64,000 nt of DNA from Streptococcus parasanguinis (GTDB taxonomy: Bacteria; Bacillota; Bacilli; Lactobacillales; Streptococcaceae): NCBI RefSeq assembly GCF_901875555.1, contig NZ_CABFMD010000031.1, positions 110,320-174,319 on the forward strand, read 5' to 3'. A model generated the notes under the pieces. The model ran no database searches and had not been told where the DNA came from. It saw only the letters and a program-made list of their open reading frames with translations. The position numbers and the translations under genes were made by a program. This document shows positions 44,060-55,800 of the stretch, one piece after another; position 1 is the first letter of the stretch, and every line of letters begins with the position of its first letter.

Positions 44060-45267
44060 GATTAGAAAAGATGCCTTCTGAGTTTCAGGAGGCTTTACCA
44101 ATATTAGAGAAGATTAAAGCAGCTGGTTTTGAGGCCTATTTTGTTGGGGGATCTGTCCGAGATGCCCTTTTGGACCGTCCGATTCACGATGTCGATATTG
44201 CTTCCTCCTCTTATCCAGAAGAGACCAAGGCGATTTTTGATCGTACAGTAGATGTCGGTATCGAACATGGGACCGTCTTGGTCCTCGAAAATGGGCAAGA
44301 ATATGAAATTACGACCTTCCGGACGGAGGATGTCTATGTAGATTATCGTCGTCCGAGTTCCGTGTCTTTTGTACGCTCACTGGAAGAAGACCTCAAGCGT
44401 CGTGATTTTACGGTTAATGCCTTTGCCTTAAATGAAAGAGGAGAGATTGTCGACCTCTTTCATGGGTTAGAAGACTTGGAAAACAAAGTTCTTCGGGCGG
44501 TTGGAATTCCTCATGAACGGTTTAATGAAGATTCGCTCCGGATCATGCGAGGCTTTCGTTTTCAGGCCAGTCTTGGCTTTGAATTAGAAGAGGCAACCTT
44601 TGACGCTATGAAGGAGTGTGCTCCCCTATTAGAGAAGATTTCAGTAGAGCGTACCTTCATCGAGTTTGATAAGCTCTTGCTTTCACCATACTGGAGACAA
44701 GGCTTGGAGGCTATGCTGGCAAGTGGAGCCTATCGCTATCTGCCAGAGATGAAGGATCGCAAAGAAGCGATCGAGCGTTTGTTTGACTTAGAGCTGGAAT
44801 TTACTTTTTCAACTTCTGAGCAAGCCTGGGCAGCTCTGATCTTAGCGCTTGAGATTCAAGATATTCCAAAATTCTTTAAAAAATGGAAGACCTCTAGAGA
44901 GTTTGCCAAGACGGTGGAGCAGATCGTGGAGATTCTTAAACTCCGAGAAAAAGGGAGTCTAGACAAGCGTGCATGTTACAAGTTCGATAAGCATTTGTTG
45001 CTAGTAGCTGAAGAGCTCCGGGAAGCATATGCCTTGAGTGTGGATTATCTGGCCATCGAGCGTGTCTATGATAGCTTGACCATTCATGATAAGCACGAGG
45101 TTGTTGTCAATGGCGGTATGCTGATCAAAGAATACGGCTTTCAACCAGGTCCTGCTTTAGGTGAGATTTTGACAAAGATCGAATATGCTATTGTCGATGG
45201 GAAACTGGCCAATGAAAAAAAGGCCATCATCGCCTATATCCAACAAGCAAAAGAGGAGGGAAAATGA
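44056..45267 (+). CDS. cca: CCA tRNA nucleotidyltransferase
   Basis: The 403-residue class II CCA-adding enzyme has the catalytic motif [19 protein letters not shown] (about 32-50), the RRDFTVNA motif B and the [16 protein letters not shown] motif. It adds or repairs the 3' CCA of tRNAs. It overlaps dapB upstream and the ABC-F gene downstream by 4 bp each (ATGA). Confidence 0.97.
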   Translation: MRLEKMPSEFQEALPILEKIKAAGFEAYFVGGSVRDALLDRPIHDVDIASSSYPEETKAIFDRTVDVGIEHGTVLVLENGQEYEITTFRTEDVYVDYRRPSSVSFVRSLEEDLKRRDFTVNAFALNERGEIVDLFHGLEDLENKVLRAVGIPHERFNEDSLRIMRGFRFQASLGFELEEATFDAMKECAPLLEKISVERTFIEFDKLLLSPYWRQGLEAMLASGAYRYLPEMKDRKEAIERLFDLELEFTFSTSEQAWAALILALEIQDIPKFFKKWKTSREFAKTVEQIVEILKLREKGSLDKRACYKFDKHLLLVAEELREAYALSVDYLAIERVYDSLTIHDKHEVVVNGGMLIKEYGFQPGPALGEILTKIEYAIVDGKLANEKKAIIAYIQQAKEEGK

Positions 45268-47132
45268 GCGATTTTATTGTCGATAAATTAACCAAATCTG
45301 TCGGAGATAAGACCGTCTTTCGTGAGATTTCCTTTATCATTCACGACTTGGATCGGATCGGATTGATCGGGGTCAATGGAACCGGAAAAACCACTCTGTT
45401 AGATGTCTTGTCCGGTCGCTCTGGCTTTGACGGGGATGTTAGTCCTTTTTCTGTAAAGAGTGATTATACGATTGGTTATCTAACTCAAGAGCCTGATTTT
45501 GATGATCAAAAGACGGTGTTGGATACAGTATTGTCCAGTGATTTGCGGGAGATGCAGCTGATTCGAGACTATGAGCTTTTGATGGCCAATTACCAAGAGG
45601 AAAACCAAGCTCGTCTTGAAAAAGTCATAGCGGAGATGGACTCGCTCAATGCCTGGGAAATTGAGAGTCAGGTCAAGACCGTCCTGTCAAAACTTGGAAT
45701 TGAAGATCTGAATGCTCAAGTTGGGGATCTATCTGGTGGCTTGCGTCGTCGGGTACAGCTGGCTCAGGTCTTGCTGTCTCACCATGACCTGCTTTTACTA
45801 GATGAGCCAACCAACCACCTAGACATTGATACCATCGAATGGTTGACCAATTTCTTGAAAAACTCTAAGAAAACTGTGCTCTTCATTACCCACGATCGTT
45901 ATTTCTTGGATAATATCTCGACGCGGATCTTTGAGTTGGATCGAGCTTGTTTGATTGAGTACCAAGGCAATTACCAGGATTATGTCCGCTTAAAGGCTGA
46001 GCAAGATGAGCGTGATGCGGCCCTTCTTCATAAGAAGCAGCAACTCTATAAGCAGGAGTTGACCTGGATGCGTCGTCAGCCCCAGGCGCGTGCGACCAAG
46101 CAACAGGCGCGGATCAATCGTTTCCATGATCTCAAGCAAGACTTGTCTGGTCAAAGTAGTCAGACGGATTTGGAGATGAACTTTGAGACCAGTCGGATCG
46201 GAAAGAAAGTGATCGAGTTTAAAGATGTGAGTTTTGCTTTTGAAAACAAGCCGATTTTACAGGACTTTAACCTCTTGGTACAAAACAAGGATCGCATCGG
46301 GATCGTCGGGGATAATGGCGTCGGGAAATCCACTCTTTTAAATCTCATCGCTGGGCAACTCCAGCCTCAGAGTGGGCAAGTCATTATTGGTGAAACTGTG
46401 CGCGTGGCTTATTTCTCTCAACAGATTGATGGCTTGGATGAGAGCAAGCGCGTGATTAATTTCTTGCAGGAAGTGGCTGAGGAAGTGAAGACAACTGTCG
46501 GAACCACCTCTATCGCGGATCTCTTGGAGCAATTTCTCTTCCCACGCTCGATGCACGGAACCTTGATTGAAAAACTCTCCGGTGGGGAGAAAAAACGTCT
46601 ATTTCTCTTGAAACTCCTGATTGAAAAACCCAATGTGCTTCTCCTCGATGAGCCGACCAATGACTTGGATATCGCAACCCTGACGGTTTTGGAAAACTTC
46701 CTTCAAAACTTTGGTGGACCCGTCATTACCGTTAGCCACGACCGCTATTTCCTAGATAAGGTCGCTAGTAAAATCCTCGCTTTTGAAAATGGGGGCATTC
46801 GTGAGTTCTTTGGAAATTATACGGATTACCTGGATGAAAAAGCCTTTGAAACAGCGCAAGCAGCAACCAGTCAAAGGGTTGAAAAAGAGAAACCTGTTAA
46901 GCCAAAAGAAGAGAAGAAGCGCATGAGCTACATGGAAAAGCAGGAGTGGGCGAGCATTGAAGCAGATATCGAAGCGATTGAAAATCGGATCGCAGAGATT
47001 GAAATGGAAATGAATGAAAACGGTTCTGATTTTGGCAAATTGTCAGCCCTTCAAAAAGAACTGGATCAGGAAAATGAGCGACTGCTTGAGAAGTACGATC
47101 GTTATGAATATTTGAGTGAATTAGATGAATAA
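45264..47132 (+). CDS. ABC-F family ATPase (Uup-like)
   Basis: The 622-residue soluble protein has two ABC domains: Walker A GVNGTGKT (about 36-43) and GDNGVGKS (about 350-357), and two LSGG signatures. A linker rich in Arg/Gln lies between them ([19 protein letters not shown], about 270-290), and a C-terminal coiled coil follows (about 550-620). Such proteins act on the ribosome rather than as transporters. The C-terminal coil suggests the Uup branch. No antibiotic-resistance subtype can be claimed. Confidence 0.92.
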   Translation: MSDFIVDKLTKSVGDKTVFREISFIIHDLDRIGLIGVNGTGKTTLLDVLSGRSGFDGDVSPFSVKSDYTIGYLTQEPDFDDQKTVLDTVLSSDLREMQLIRDYELLMANYQEENQARLEKVIAEMDSLNAWEIESQVKTVLSKLGIEDLNAQVGDLSGGLRRRVQLAQVLLSHHDLLLLDEPTNHLDIDTIEWLTNFLKNSKKTVLFITHDRYFLDNISTRIFELDRACLIEYQGNYQDYVRLKAEQDERDAALLHKKQQLYKQELTWMRRQPQARATKQQARINRFHDLKQDLSGQSSQTDLEMNFETSRIGKKVIEFKDVSFAFENKPILQDFNLLVQNKDRIGIVGDNGVGKSTLLNLIAGQLQPQSGQVIIGETVRVAYFSQQIDGLDESKRVINFLQEVAEEVKTTVGTTSIADLLEQFLFPRSMHGTLIEKLSGGEKKRLFLLKLLIEKPNVLLLDEPTNDLDIATLTVLENFLQNFGGPVITVSHDRYFLDKVASKILAFENGGIREFFGNYTDYLDEKAFETAQAATSQRVEKEKPVKPKEEKKRMSYMEKQEWASIEADIEAIENRIAEIEMEMNENGSDFGKLSALQKELDQENERLLEKYDRYEYLSELDE

Positions 47133-47141
47133 GGAGGCCTT

Positions 47142-47660
47142 ATGTATCAATTGAACCGGATATCCCTTGGGATTTCAGCTACTATTTTTACCATTATCGG
47201 TATTGTCTTGTTTATCAATCCGATTGAGCACATCGGCTCATTTAGCTGGTTGATTTCCTGTGGATTCTTTTTAATCTCCCTTTCGCGTTTTTCACGCTAT
47301 TACCGATTGCGACAGGCAGGTGTTGTTCAGCAACAACAGCTCTTTCATAGTATGGTTGCCTTGGTTTTTGCGGTCTACTTACTGCTCTATGGCTACAAGA
47401 CCTTGCCGATTGTTTTTCCAGTCACTTTAGGAATCTGGCTGATCTACCGTTCGATCTTGAACTTCCGAAAAGCCAACTTTTACTCAAGGAAGATTGAAGA
47501 ACTATCTAAGCGTTATATATTCTTTGCCTTGATTCAGCTCTTTATCGGTTTATTCTTAATCGTTAGTCCGCTATCAATTAGTGTCTTTCTATTAAATATC
47601 ATTGGTTTGATTTTCCTGCTTCTAGGATTTCAATCCTTCAGCCTCTTGTTAAAAAGTTAA
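47142..47660 (+). CDS. DUF308/HdeD-like membrane protein
   Basis: The 172-residue protein has six short hydrophobic helices in pairs (for example ISATIFTIIGIVLFI near the start and a C-terminal LLNIIGLIFLLLGF). This is the repeat-like topology of the DUF308 family. AAGGAGG is just upstream, and it begins 9 bp after the ABC-F gene. Function unknown. Confidence 0.75.
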   Translation: MYQLNRISLGISATIFTIIGIVLFINPIEHIGSFSWLISCGFFLISLSRFSRYYRLRQAGVVQQQQLFHSMVALVFAVYLLLYGYKTLPIVFPVTLGIWLIYRSILNFRKANFYSRKIEELSKRYIFFALIQLFIGLFLIVSPLSISVFLLNIIGLIFLLLGFQSFSLLLKS

Positions 47661-47680
47661 GAAAAATCATGTGCAAACAT

Positions 47681-47708
47681 TTGCATTTGCCTAAAAGTCT
47701 GATATAAT
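47681..47708 (+). promoter_or_regulatory. Promoter of the glucokinase gene
   Basis: A -35 TTGCAT (47681-47686), 16-bp spacer and perfect -10 TATAAT (47703-47708). The downstream AAGTGTAAGTGTTTACAG segment contains a partial carbon-catabolite-like sequence, not clear enough to call. Confidence 0.65.
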
Positions 47709-47745
47709 AGAAGTGTAAGTGTTTACAGGTTGAAAGGAGTAATAG

Positions 47746-48705
47746 ATGTCAAAAAAAATTATTGGGATTGACCTTGGAGGAACTTCCATCAAATTCGCCA
47801 TCCTCACTTTGGACGGTGAAGTGCAAGAAAAATGGTCCATTAAAACAAATATCTTGGATGAAGGTAGCCACATTGTAGACGATATGATTGAATCAATCGC
47901 ACATCGTTTGAAGATGCTTGAACTGGATGCTTCTGAATTCCAAGGAATTGGAATGGGTTCACCTGGTGTGGTGGACCGTGAAAAAGGAACCGTTATCGGG
48001 GCCTACAACTTGAACTGGAAGACTCTTCAACCAGTCAAAGAAAAGATCGAAAGTGCCCTTCACATTCCATTCTTCATCGATAATGATGCCAACGTTGCTG
48101 CCTTGGGTGAACGTTGGAAAGGGGCTGGTGAAAACCAACCGGACGTTGTCTTTATGACGCTTGGTACCGGTGTTGGTGGCGGTATTGTCGCTGAAGGTCG
48201 CCTCTTGCACGGGATCAAAGGTGCGGCTGGAGAGCTTGGCCACATCACAGTTGATTTTGATGATCCAATACAATGTACCTGTGGTAAGAAAGGTTGTCTA
48301 GAAACCGTTGCTTCTGCTACAGGGATTGTCAATTTGACACGTCGCTATGCGGATCTCTACGAAGGAACTTCTCAATTGAAAGCCTTGATTGACAATGGTG
48401 AAGAAGTGACAGCCAAGATCGTCTTTGACCTTGCAAAAGAAGGAGACGCCCTTGCCTTGATCGTCTATAAAAACTTCGCTCGCTATTTAGGTCTTGCGAT
48501 TGCCAACATTGGTTCAACCTTGAACCCATCGAAGATCGTTATCGGTGGTGGAGTATCTGCTGCTGGAGACTTCCTCTTGGATGGCGTGCGCAAGGTCTTC
48601 GAAGAAAACTCATTCCCACAAGTACGTGAATCTACTCAATTGGCGCTTGCAACTTTGGGAAATGATGCTGGTGTCATCGGTGCAGCATCACTTGTATTAC
48701 AATAA
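47746..48705 (+). CDS. glcK: ROK-family glucokinase
   Basis: The 319-residue sugar kinase has the phosphate-binding DLGGTSIKFA (about 7-16), the active-site DNDANVAALGE and the ROK zinc motif GELGHITVD...CTCGKKGCLET (about 165-190). It phosphorylates glucose from non-PTS uptake or disaccharide cleavage. AAAGGAG precedes the ATG. Confidence 0.94.
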   Translation: MSKKIIGIDLGGTSIKFAILTLDGEVQEKWSIKTNILDEGSHIVDDMIESIAHRLKMLELDASEFQGIGMGSPGVVDREKGTVIGAYNLNWKTLQPVKEKIESALHIPFFIDNDANVAALGERWKGAGENQPDVVFMTLGTGVGGGIVAEGRLLHGIKGAAGELGHITVDFDDPIQCTCGKKGCLETVASATGIVNLTRRYADLYEGTSQLKALIDNGEEVTAKIVFDLAKEGDALALIVYKNFARYLGLAIANIGSTLNPSKIVIGGGVSAAGDFLLDGVRKVFEENSFPQVRESTQLALATLGNDAGVIGAASLVLQ

Positions 48706-48712
48706 GAAAAAA

Positions 48713-48749
48713 TAGGAGTCCAGCCAAAAGCTCGGATCTCCTTTTTTTC
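48713..48749 (+). terminator. Terminator after glcK
   Basis: The stem AGGAGTCC / GGATCTCCT (one bulge) with an approximately 12-nt loop is followed by seven T. An extended -10 TGA-TATAAT (48758-48766) for thyA follows. Confidence 0.7.
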
Positions 48750-48795
48750 TTGACCTATGATATAATGAAGGCAATAGTAGATTCAAGGAGTTTTT

Positions 48796-49635
48796 ATGAC
48801 AAAAGCAGATACTATATTTAAGGAAAACATTCGAAAAATCATGGAAGAAGGGGTCTGGTCGGAGCAAGCCCGTCCCAAGTACAAGGATGGCAGAACGGCA
48901 AATTCTAAATACATCACTGGTGCTTTTATGGAGTTTGATCTCGCCAAAGGCGAGTTTCCGATCACGACCCTGCGTCCCATCGCGATTAAATCAGCCATCA
49001 AAGAGATGCTTTGGATCTACCAGGATCAGTCGAATAGCTTAGACCTGTTAGAAGACAAGTATAATGTCCACTACTGGAATGACTGGGAAGTAGGAGATAG
49101 CCGGACGATTGGACAACGTTATGGAGCAGTGGTCAAGAAGCATGACATCATACACAAGATCCTTAAGCAATTAGAAGCCAACCCATGGAATCGTCGCAAT
49201 ATCATCTCGCTCTGGGATTATGAAGCCTTTGAAGAAACCGATGGTCTCTTGCCATGTGCCTTTCAAACCATGCTGGACGTGCGGCGCGTGGACGGGGAGA
49301 TCTATCTGGATGCGACTCTGACCCAGCGTTCCAATGATATGCTGGTGGCCCACCATATCAATGCCATGCAGTATGTAGCCCTTCAGATGATGATCGCCAA
49401 ACACTTCGGCTGGAAGGTCGGCAAGTTCTTTTATTTCATTAACAACCTTCATATTTATGATAACCAATTTGAGCAAGCAGAAGAATTGCTCCGACGAGAG
49501 CCTTCAAATTGCCAGCCACACCTGGTCTTGAACGTGCCAGATGGGACGAATTTCTTTGATATCAAACCGGAAGATTTTGAACTGGTAGATTATGATCCAG
49601 TGAAGCCACAGTTAAAGTTTGAACTCGCGATTTAG
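48796..49635 (+). CDS. thyA: Thymidylate synthase
   Basis: The 279-residue enzyme makes dTMP from dUMP with methylene-tetrahydrofolate. The nucleophilic Cys is in [10 protein letters not shown] (about 150-159); the dUMP-binding TQRSNDM and the NNLHIYDNQ segment are present. The dihydrofolate it generates is recycled by folA, which lies on the far side of the giant surface-protein gene. Confidence 0.96.
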   Translation: MTKADTIFKENIRKIMEEGVWSEQARPKYKDGRTANSKYITGAFMEFDLAKGEFPITTLRPIAIKSAIKEMLWIYQDQSNSLDLLEDKYNVHYWNDWEVGDSRTIGQRYGAVVKKHDIIHKILKQLEANPWNRRNIISLWDYEAFEETDGLLPCAFQTMLDVRRVDGEIYLDATLTQRSNDMLVAHHINAMQYVALQMMIAKHFGWKVGKFFYFINNLHIYDNQFEQAEELLRREPSNCQPHLVLNVPDGTNFFDIKPEDFELVDYDPVKPQLKFELAI

Positions 49636-49738
49636 TGATAAATCAAGGTTTTTTGATGCCTGTATTTACGGGTAAAATCGTTTTAAATTTAAAATTATTT
49701 CAGCTAAAAATTTTTACTCATTTTTGAGTCAAAACATT

Positions 49739-49766
49739 TTGAATATCGTTCGGGTTTTGTTAAAAT
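49739..49766 (+). promoter_or_regulatory. Promoter of the CshA-like gene
   Basis: A -35 TTGAAT (49739-49744), 16-bp spacer and extended -10 TGT-TAAAAT (49761-49766) lie 75 bp upstream of the start codon; the leader has TGGAGG before the ATG. Confidence 0.65.
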
Positions 49767-49840
49767 AGATAAGGTTTGGAAAAAAACTAAACAATTTTAA
49801 AAAGAATGTTAATTTATAGATAAATATGGAGGTACATTAA

Positions 49841-52800
49841 ATGGGGAAAGACTTATTTAATGATCGTATTAGCAGATTCTCAATTCGTAAATTGAATGTG
49901 GGTGTTTGCTCAGTACTTTTGGGAACGCTTGTGATGGTGGGAACCGCTGCAAGTGCAGCCGCTGAAGAAAAGACAACTACGACAAGTGAAAGTGTAGCAG
50001 CTGTTGCGCCAGTATCAGAGGCACCTGAAGCATCTACAGCTACAGCAACGTCAGCAACATCAACTGCACCAGCTACATCGACTTATGATGCAAACGCAGC
50101 AATCACTGCACCAGCGTCTACAAGTGCTGCAGCGTCTACAAGTTCCGCTTCAAGCACGAGTACAGCAGCATCCGCTGCCTCAACGGCACCAGCAACATCA
50201 ACTGCACCAAGCCTAGAAGTAGTTAAGCCAGAAGACAAGGCAACAGAAGCAACTGCAACAAGTGCAGATAAGAAGGAAGTACCAACTCTTTCAGCTGGAC
50301 AAGGTGTACCAACAAACAATACACAAGCCACTGAAGAGACAGCACAAACTTCTGCTAAACGTCGTAGCCGTCGTTCTATCGGAGATCCAAACGATCCAAA
50401 CCTCATCGCAGATGATGTCCAAGATGCTACTGCAACTCCGAAAGAAGCAAAACCAGGTTTCACAACAAATATCAATGCTAAAGACTTGGCCAGCCAAATC
50501 TCTTGGTTGGACTTTGGCGATACAGCCAACTGGACTGGGGCTACGACAACATCAGATGGCCAACTTGCTCTCCAAGTTGGCGCAACTTACACCAAAGAAA
50601 TCATGCCGGGTTATGTTGTCACCATCAAAGTTAAATCTTTGAAGCCTTTCCAAGCGACAGAACTTTATAAAAAACGCCTTGAAGAGCGAGGAGCAACTGA
50701 AGCAGAAAAAGCGACCTATGATCCAAATGCTAGAAATGGTTATGTGAGTGGGACTACTGATAGAAAATCACTTGCAGAATTGAACGCTGGTCATGAAGCC
50801 AAGGTTATTGCTGAGCCTCAAAACAATTGGACTCAAATTAAATATGAAGGTATTGACACTGGGACAAAGAAAACTACTATTAGTTCAGAATTAAATGGTG
50901 GGAACATTGGGGTCCAATTTGAAGTTTCCGCTACCTTCCGTGGGAAAGTGGTCAAACCTGCCATTGTCATGGCGGATGGTGAGTCTGCTAGCATCGGTGA
51001 GTTGGTCCTTTTTACCACAAATGGTGAAGGATGGCAACATATAGGGGAATGGAAAAAATGGAACAAAAGATATAATGTAACCTATATTCCACAAAATACA
51101 GACAATTTATTTGGTTCGAACCCTTCCACTAATATAAATGGCATGAATTTCAATAGGGTCAACCTTGACCAACTTCGACGTTCAACTCAAGTGGGGCCAG
51201 ATAAAAAAGCGGTTGCTTGGAAGTACTTTGGAAGTGCCGATTTAACAACTGGAGGTCTCGGAACAGGAGTCTTCGGACCAAACATTTCTGATGCTGATGT
51301 GGATGTTCCTCTTGTTATGACTAGGGGGGCTTCTGAGATTGGTCTTTACATTGCTTCAGGTGGGAAACAGTCCGCTATGCTTGGCTTCTTCCCACTTGAC
51401 GAAGGAGATGCACCAGCTTCTTATGGGAAGGCGATCCATTCTATCGCAACGGTTGATGGAGTGACCGGTAAAGATGTCAGCCAACCATATCTCGGTCACT
51501 TGAGCCCAGATATGGATGAAAACAACACTCTTGATTGGTTTGGGGATGACAAGGCGACGACTGCAGACGAAGGAGTTGATCAATTGCTCCCAGCTGACCT
51601 CAAAGGGACAACCAATGAGATGATCAAGATGGATCGTACCAAACCAGGCAATTATACAATTTCTGTTGAAGCTCATACAGACGGGGCGCCTCAAGCCAAT
51701 ATTTATGGTTGGATTGACTTTAACCAAAACGGTACCTTTGATGAAGACGAACGCTCAGATTTGGCGACTATCACCAAAGATGGAACGGTTGAACTACATT
51801 TTACAAAGAGTAAGACTTACATTGATCCTAGTGTTAATGAACTAGGTGTTCGTGTCCGGATCGCTAAGGATGCCACTCAAATTGAAAGTCCTACAGGAAT
51901 GGCATTCTCAGGGGAAGTCGAAGACTTCAGAACTCAGGTTACTCACCCACCTAAAGGAGAATTCAAAGAAACAACTGGCCCTCAATTTGAAAAACAAACT
52001 GCTACTGTAGCCTTTACGGCTCGTGGTCTCTATAAGTATAGTCTGACAGATAAGGCTCAGATTGACGAAACAGTAGCTCCGCAGATGGTGGACAACCGTA
52101 CAGGTCAAGTCGTGACACCTGGTGCAGATGGTTACTATGCTGTGGCTGGTCAAGGGAAATACAAGATCACGCCAAACGGAACTTCAGTGGATGTGGAATT
52201 CATCCCAGAAGACCACTTCCTAGGAACTGCAGATGGTATTTCAATCCGTCGGACAGATACCAATGGTTATGACACTGGTTGGTCAACGAAATTCCCAGAC
52301 AATGAAGCCAATGTCGATACAGCCATCAATACCATGGACGGTCTGTACATCCCAACGGTGACTCCAAAAGACATCGAAGGCGAAAATAAAACTTCAACAG
52401 ATGTACAAGGAGCAACTCAAACCGGTACACCAACCTTTAACGTAGTAGGAACTAACTTAGATGGTAATAAGGTTGCTATCACTCCAAGTGCGCTATATCC
52501 TGCTAAATTGGTAGACCCAGCAACTGGTCAACCGACAAATGCGCTTTCTGTTACGGTAGCAGGAGAAGGAACTTACACTATCGATGATACGACTGGTCAA
52601 GTGACCTTCGTTCCAGAACCTGGATTTACAGGAACTGCAAATGGCGTAACGGTTTCACTTTCTGCGCCAGTTGGACGAGATAAAGATGGCACGATTCGTG
52701 ATGAGTACGTTAAGACAGCGACAGCTAAGTACACACCAACTGTCACCCCGATTACAGTGACCCCTACAAACAAGGTTTCTGAAGACATTCAAAATGTTCC

Positions 52801-55800
52801 TCAAACTCAAACGCCAACTTTCGATTTGAGCAATGATAAGACAGCTCAAATCACCAGCAAGAAATTGGTGGATCCAGCGACTGGTCAACCAACTGATGCA
52901 ACAACTGTAACCGTAGCAGGAGAAGGATCTTACACCATTGATCCTACTACAGGTGCTGTAACCTTCACACCTGAAAAAGACTTTGTCGGAACTGCAACTG
53001 GTGTTACAGTTCAAGCAACTGCAACCATCACCAACGAAAAAGGTAAGACTGCAACGATCACATCTGATGCAACTTACACACCAACCGTAGTGGCTGCTAA
53101 ACCAACTGCACAACCTGCTACATCTAAGGACATCCAAGGTGCTACGCAAACTGGTACGCCAACCTTTGCAGGCACAACTGTTCAAGTCAACGGTCAAGAT
53201 AAGGCTATTACCATCAAGGACAATAGCTACAAACTCTTGGATAAAGATGGAAACGAAGTAACTGGTACAACACCAGCCTATGCGGCGGATGGTACAACTG
53301 TTATTGGTAACTTCTCAATCGATCCAGCAACAGGTGTTGTCACCTTCACACCAACTGATAAATCCTATACCGGTGCAGTTACACCAGTGAAAGTTCAAGC
53401 TGAAAGCTCAAACGGAATCAAGGTTGATACAACTTACACACCAGAGATTGTCCCTGTAACTCCAACAGCAACGCCAGCTGAAACCACTGATATTCAAGGT
53501 GCCACTCAAACAGGTAAACCGGAATTCCAAGGTGGAACGGTAAACGTTGACGGCGTTGAGAAGACAGTAGCGATCAATGAAGCTGTCCCAGCAACCTTCG
53601 ATGATGGTACAAAAACTAAGACAATTCCAAATGTAGGTACTTACACAGTAGCAGCAGATGGTACAGTCACCTTCGTTCCAGAAAAATCATTCATCGGAAC
53701 TGCACCAGCAGTAACTGTTGTGCGTGAAGACATGAACGGAACCAAGGCTCAAGCGACTTACACACCAACTGTGACACCAGTGAAACCGACAGGTACTCCG
53801 GTAACTTCTACAGATATCCAAGGTGCCACTCAAACAGGTAAGCCAGTCTTTACTGAAGGCGATAGCCGTGTACCAATGGACGATACCGTTCCTGCAACCT
53901 TTGAAGACGGATCAACGACGAAGACAGTCGATGGCGTAGGTACTTATACAGTAGCTCCAGACGGAACGGTTACATTCAAGCCACTTCCTACTTATGTTGG
54001 AACACCTGAAGGCGTAACTGTTAAGCGTGTCGATAAGAACGGTACACCAGCCACAGCTAAGTATACACCAACTGTAACTCCAGTCGTACCAACTGCAGAA
54101 CCTGCAACTTCAACGGACAAACAAGGCCAAACCCAAACAGGCACACCTGCCTTTACTGCAGGTAATCCTAATGTTCCAATGGATGACACGGTTCCAGCGA
54201 CATTTGAAGATGGATCAACTACCAAGACCATTCCAGGTGAAGGAACATACACAGTAGCACCAGACGGAACTGTAACCTTTGTTCCAGAAAAATCATTCAC
54301 AGGAGTGGGAACAGGCGTAACTGTTAAACGTGTGGATAAGAACGGTACTCCAGCAACTGCTAAGTACACACCAACTGTAACTCCAGTTATTCCAACCGCA
54401 ACACCAGCTACATCAGAAGCACCTCAAGGTGTGGTTCAAACTGGAACTGTAACCTTCACAGAAGGTGATCCAGTTGCCCCAATCGATAAGGATACCATTA
54501 CCCTTCTTGATGAAAATGGTCAACCAGCAGCTTCAGTAGTTGCGAAATCACCAGAAGGTAAAGAGATCGGTACTTACACAGTTGATCAAACAACAGGTGT
54601 TGTCACCTTCACACCAACGGATAAATCATACTCAGGTGAAGTCGTTCCAGTTAAGGTTCAAGCCAAAGATACAAATGGCACACCAGCTGAAACAACGTAC
54701 ACACCTAAGATTACTCCAGTAATTCCAACTGCGGAACCTGCAACATCTACTGATATTCAAGGTAAGACACAAACAGGTAAACCAACCTTCACCGAAGGAA
54801 ACCCAAGTGTCCCAATGGATGATGACGTGCCAGCAACATTTGAAGATGGATCAACTACCAAGACGATTCCAGGTGAAGGAACTTACACAGTAGCTCCAGA
54901 TGGCACAGTCACCTTCGTTCCTGAGAAATCATTCACAGGAACAGGAACAGGGGTAACTGTTAAACGTGTCGATAAGAACGGTACTCCAGCTACAGCTAAG
55001 TATACACCAACTGTAACTCCAGTCGTACCAACTGCAGAACCTGCAACGTCAACGGACAAACAAGGTCAAACTCAATCAGGTACTCCAACCTTCACACCTG
55101 GAAATCCAGATGTGCCAATGGATGACACGATTCCAGCAACCTTTGAAGATGGATCAATTACTAAGACTATTCCAGGTGAAGGAACATACACAGTAGCACC
55201 GGATGGCACAGTCACCTTCGTTCCAGAAAAATCATTCACGGGAGTAGGAACGGGTGTCACTGTTAAGCGTGTCGATAAGAACGGTACTCCAGCCACAGCT
55301 AAGTACACACCGACAGTAACTCCAGTAACACCAACAGCAACTCCAGCTGAATCAGAAGCACCTCAAGGTCTTGTTCAAACTGGAACTGTAACCTTCACAG
55401 AAGGTGATGAGGTAGCTCCAATTAACAAGGATTCTATTACTCTTCTTGATGAAAATGGTCAACCAGCAGCATCAGTAGAAGCGAAATCCCCATCAGGTGA
55501 CGTAATCGGTACCTTCACCGTTGATAAGACTACAGGTGTTGTCACCTTCACACCAACGGATAAATCGTACTCAGGTGATGTTGTCCCAGTTAAGGTTCAA
55601 GCAGCTGATACAAATGGAACTACAGTAGAAACAACTTATACACCGAAGATTACTCCAGTTGTCCCAACTTCTGAAGATGCAACATCTACAGATGTCCAAG
55701 GTCAAACACAATCTGGTAAACCAACCTTCACCGAAGGAAATCCAAATGTTCCAATCGATGAAGATACACCAGCGACCTTCGAAGATGGCTCAACTACGAA

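Noticed and set aside
52655-53197. 180-codon antisense frame within the CshA-like gene, and similar antisense frames through the repeats
   Set aside because: They recur with the repeats of the sense gene and are low-complexity shadows.
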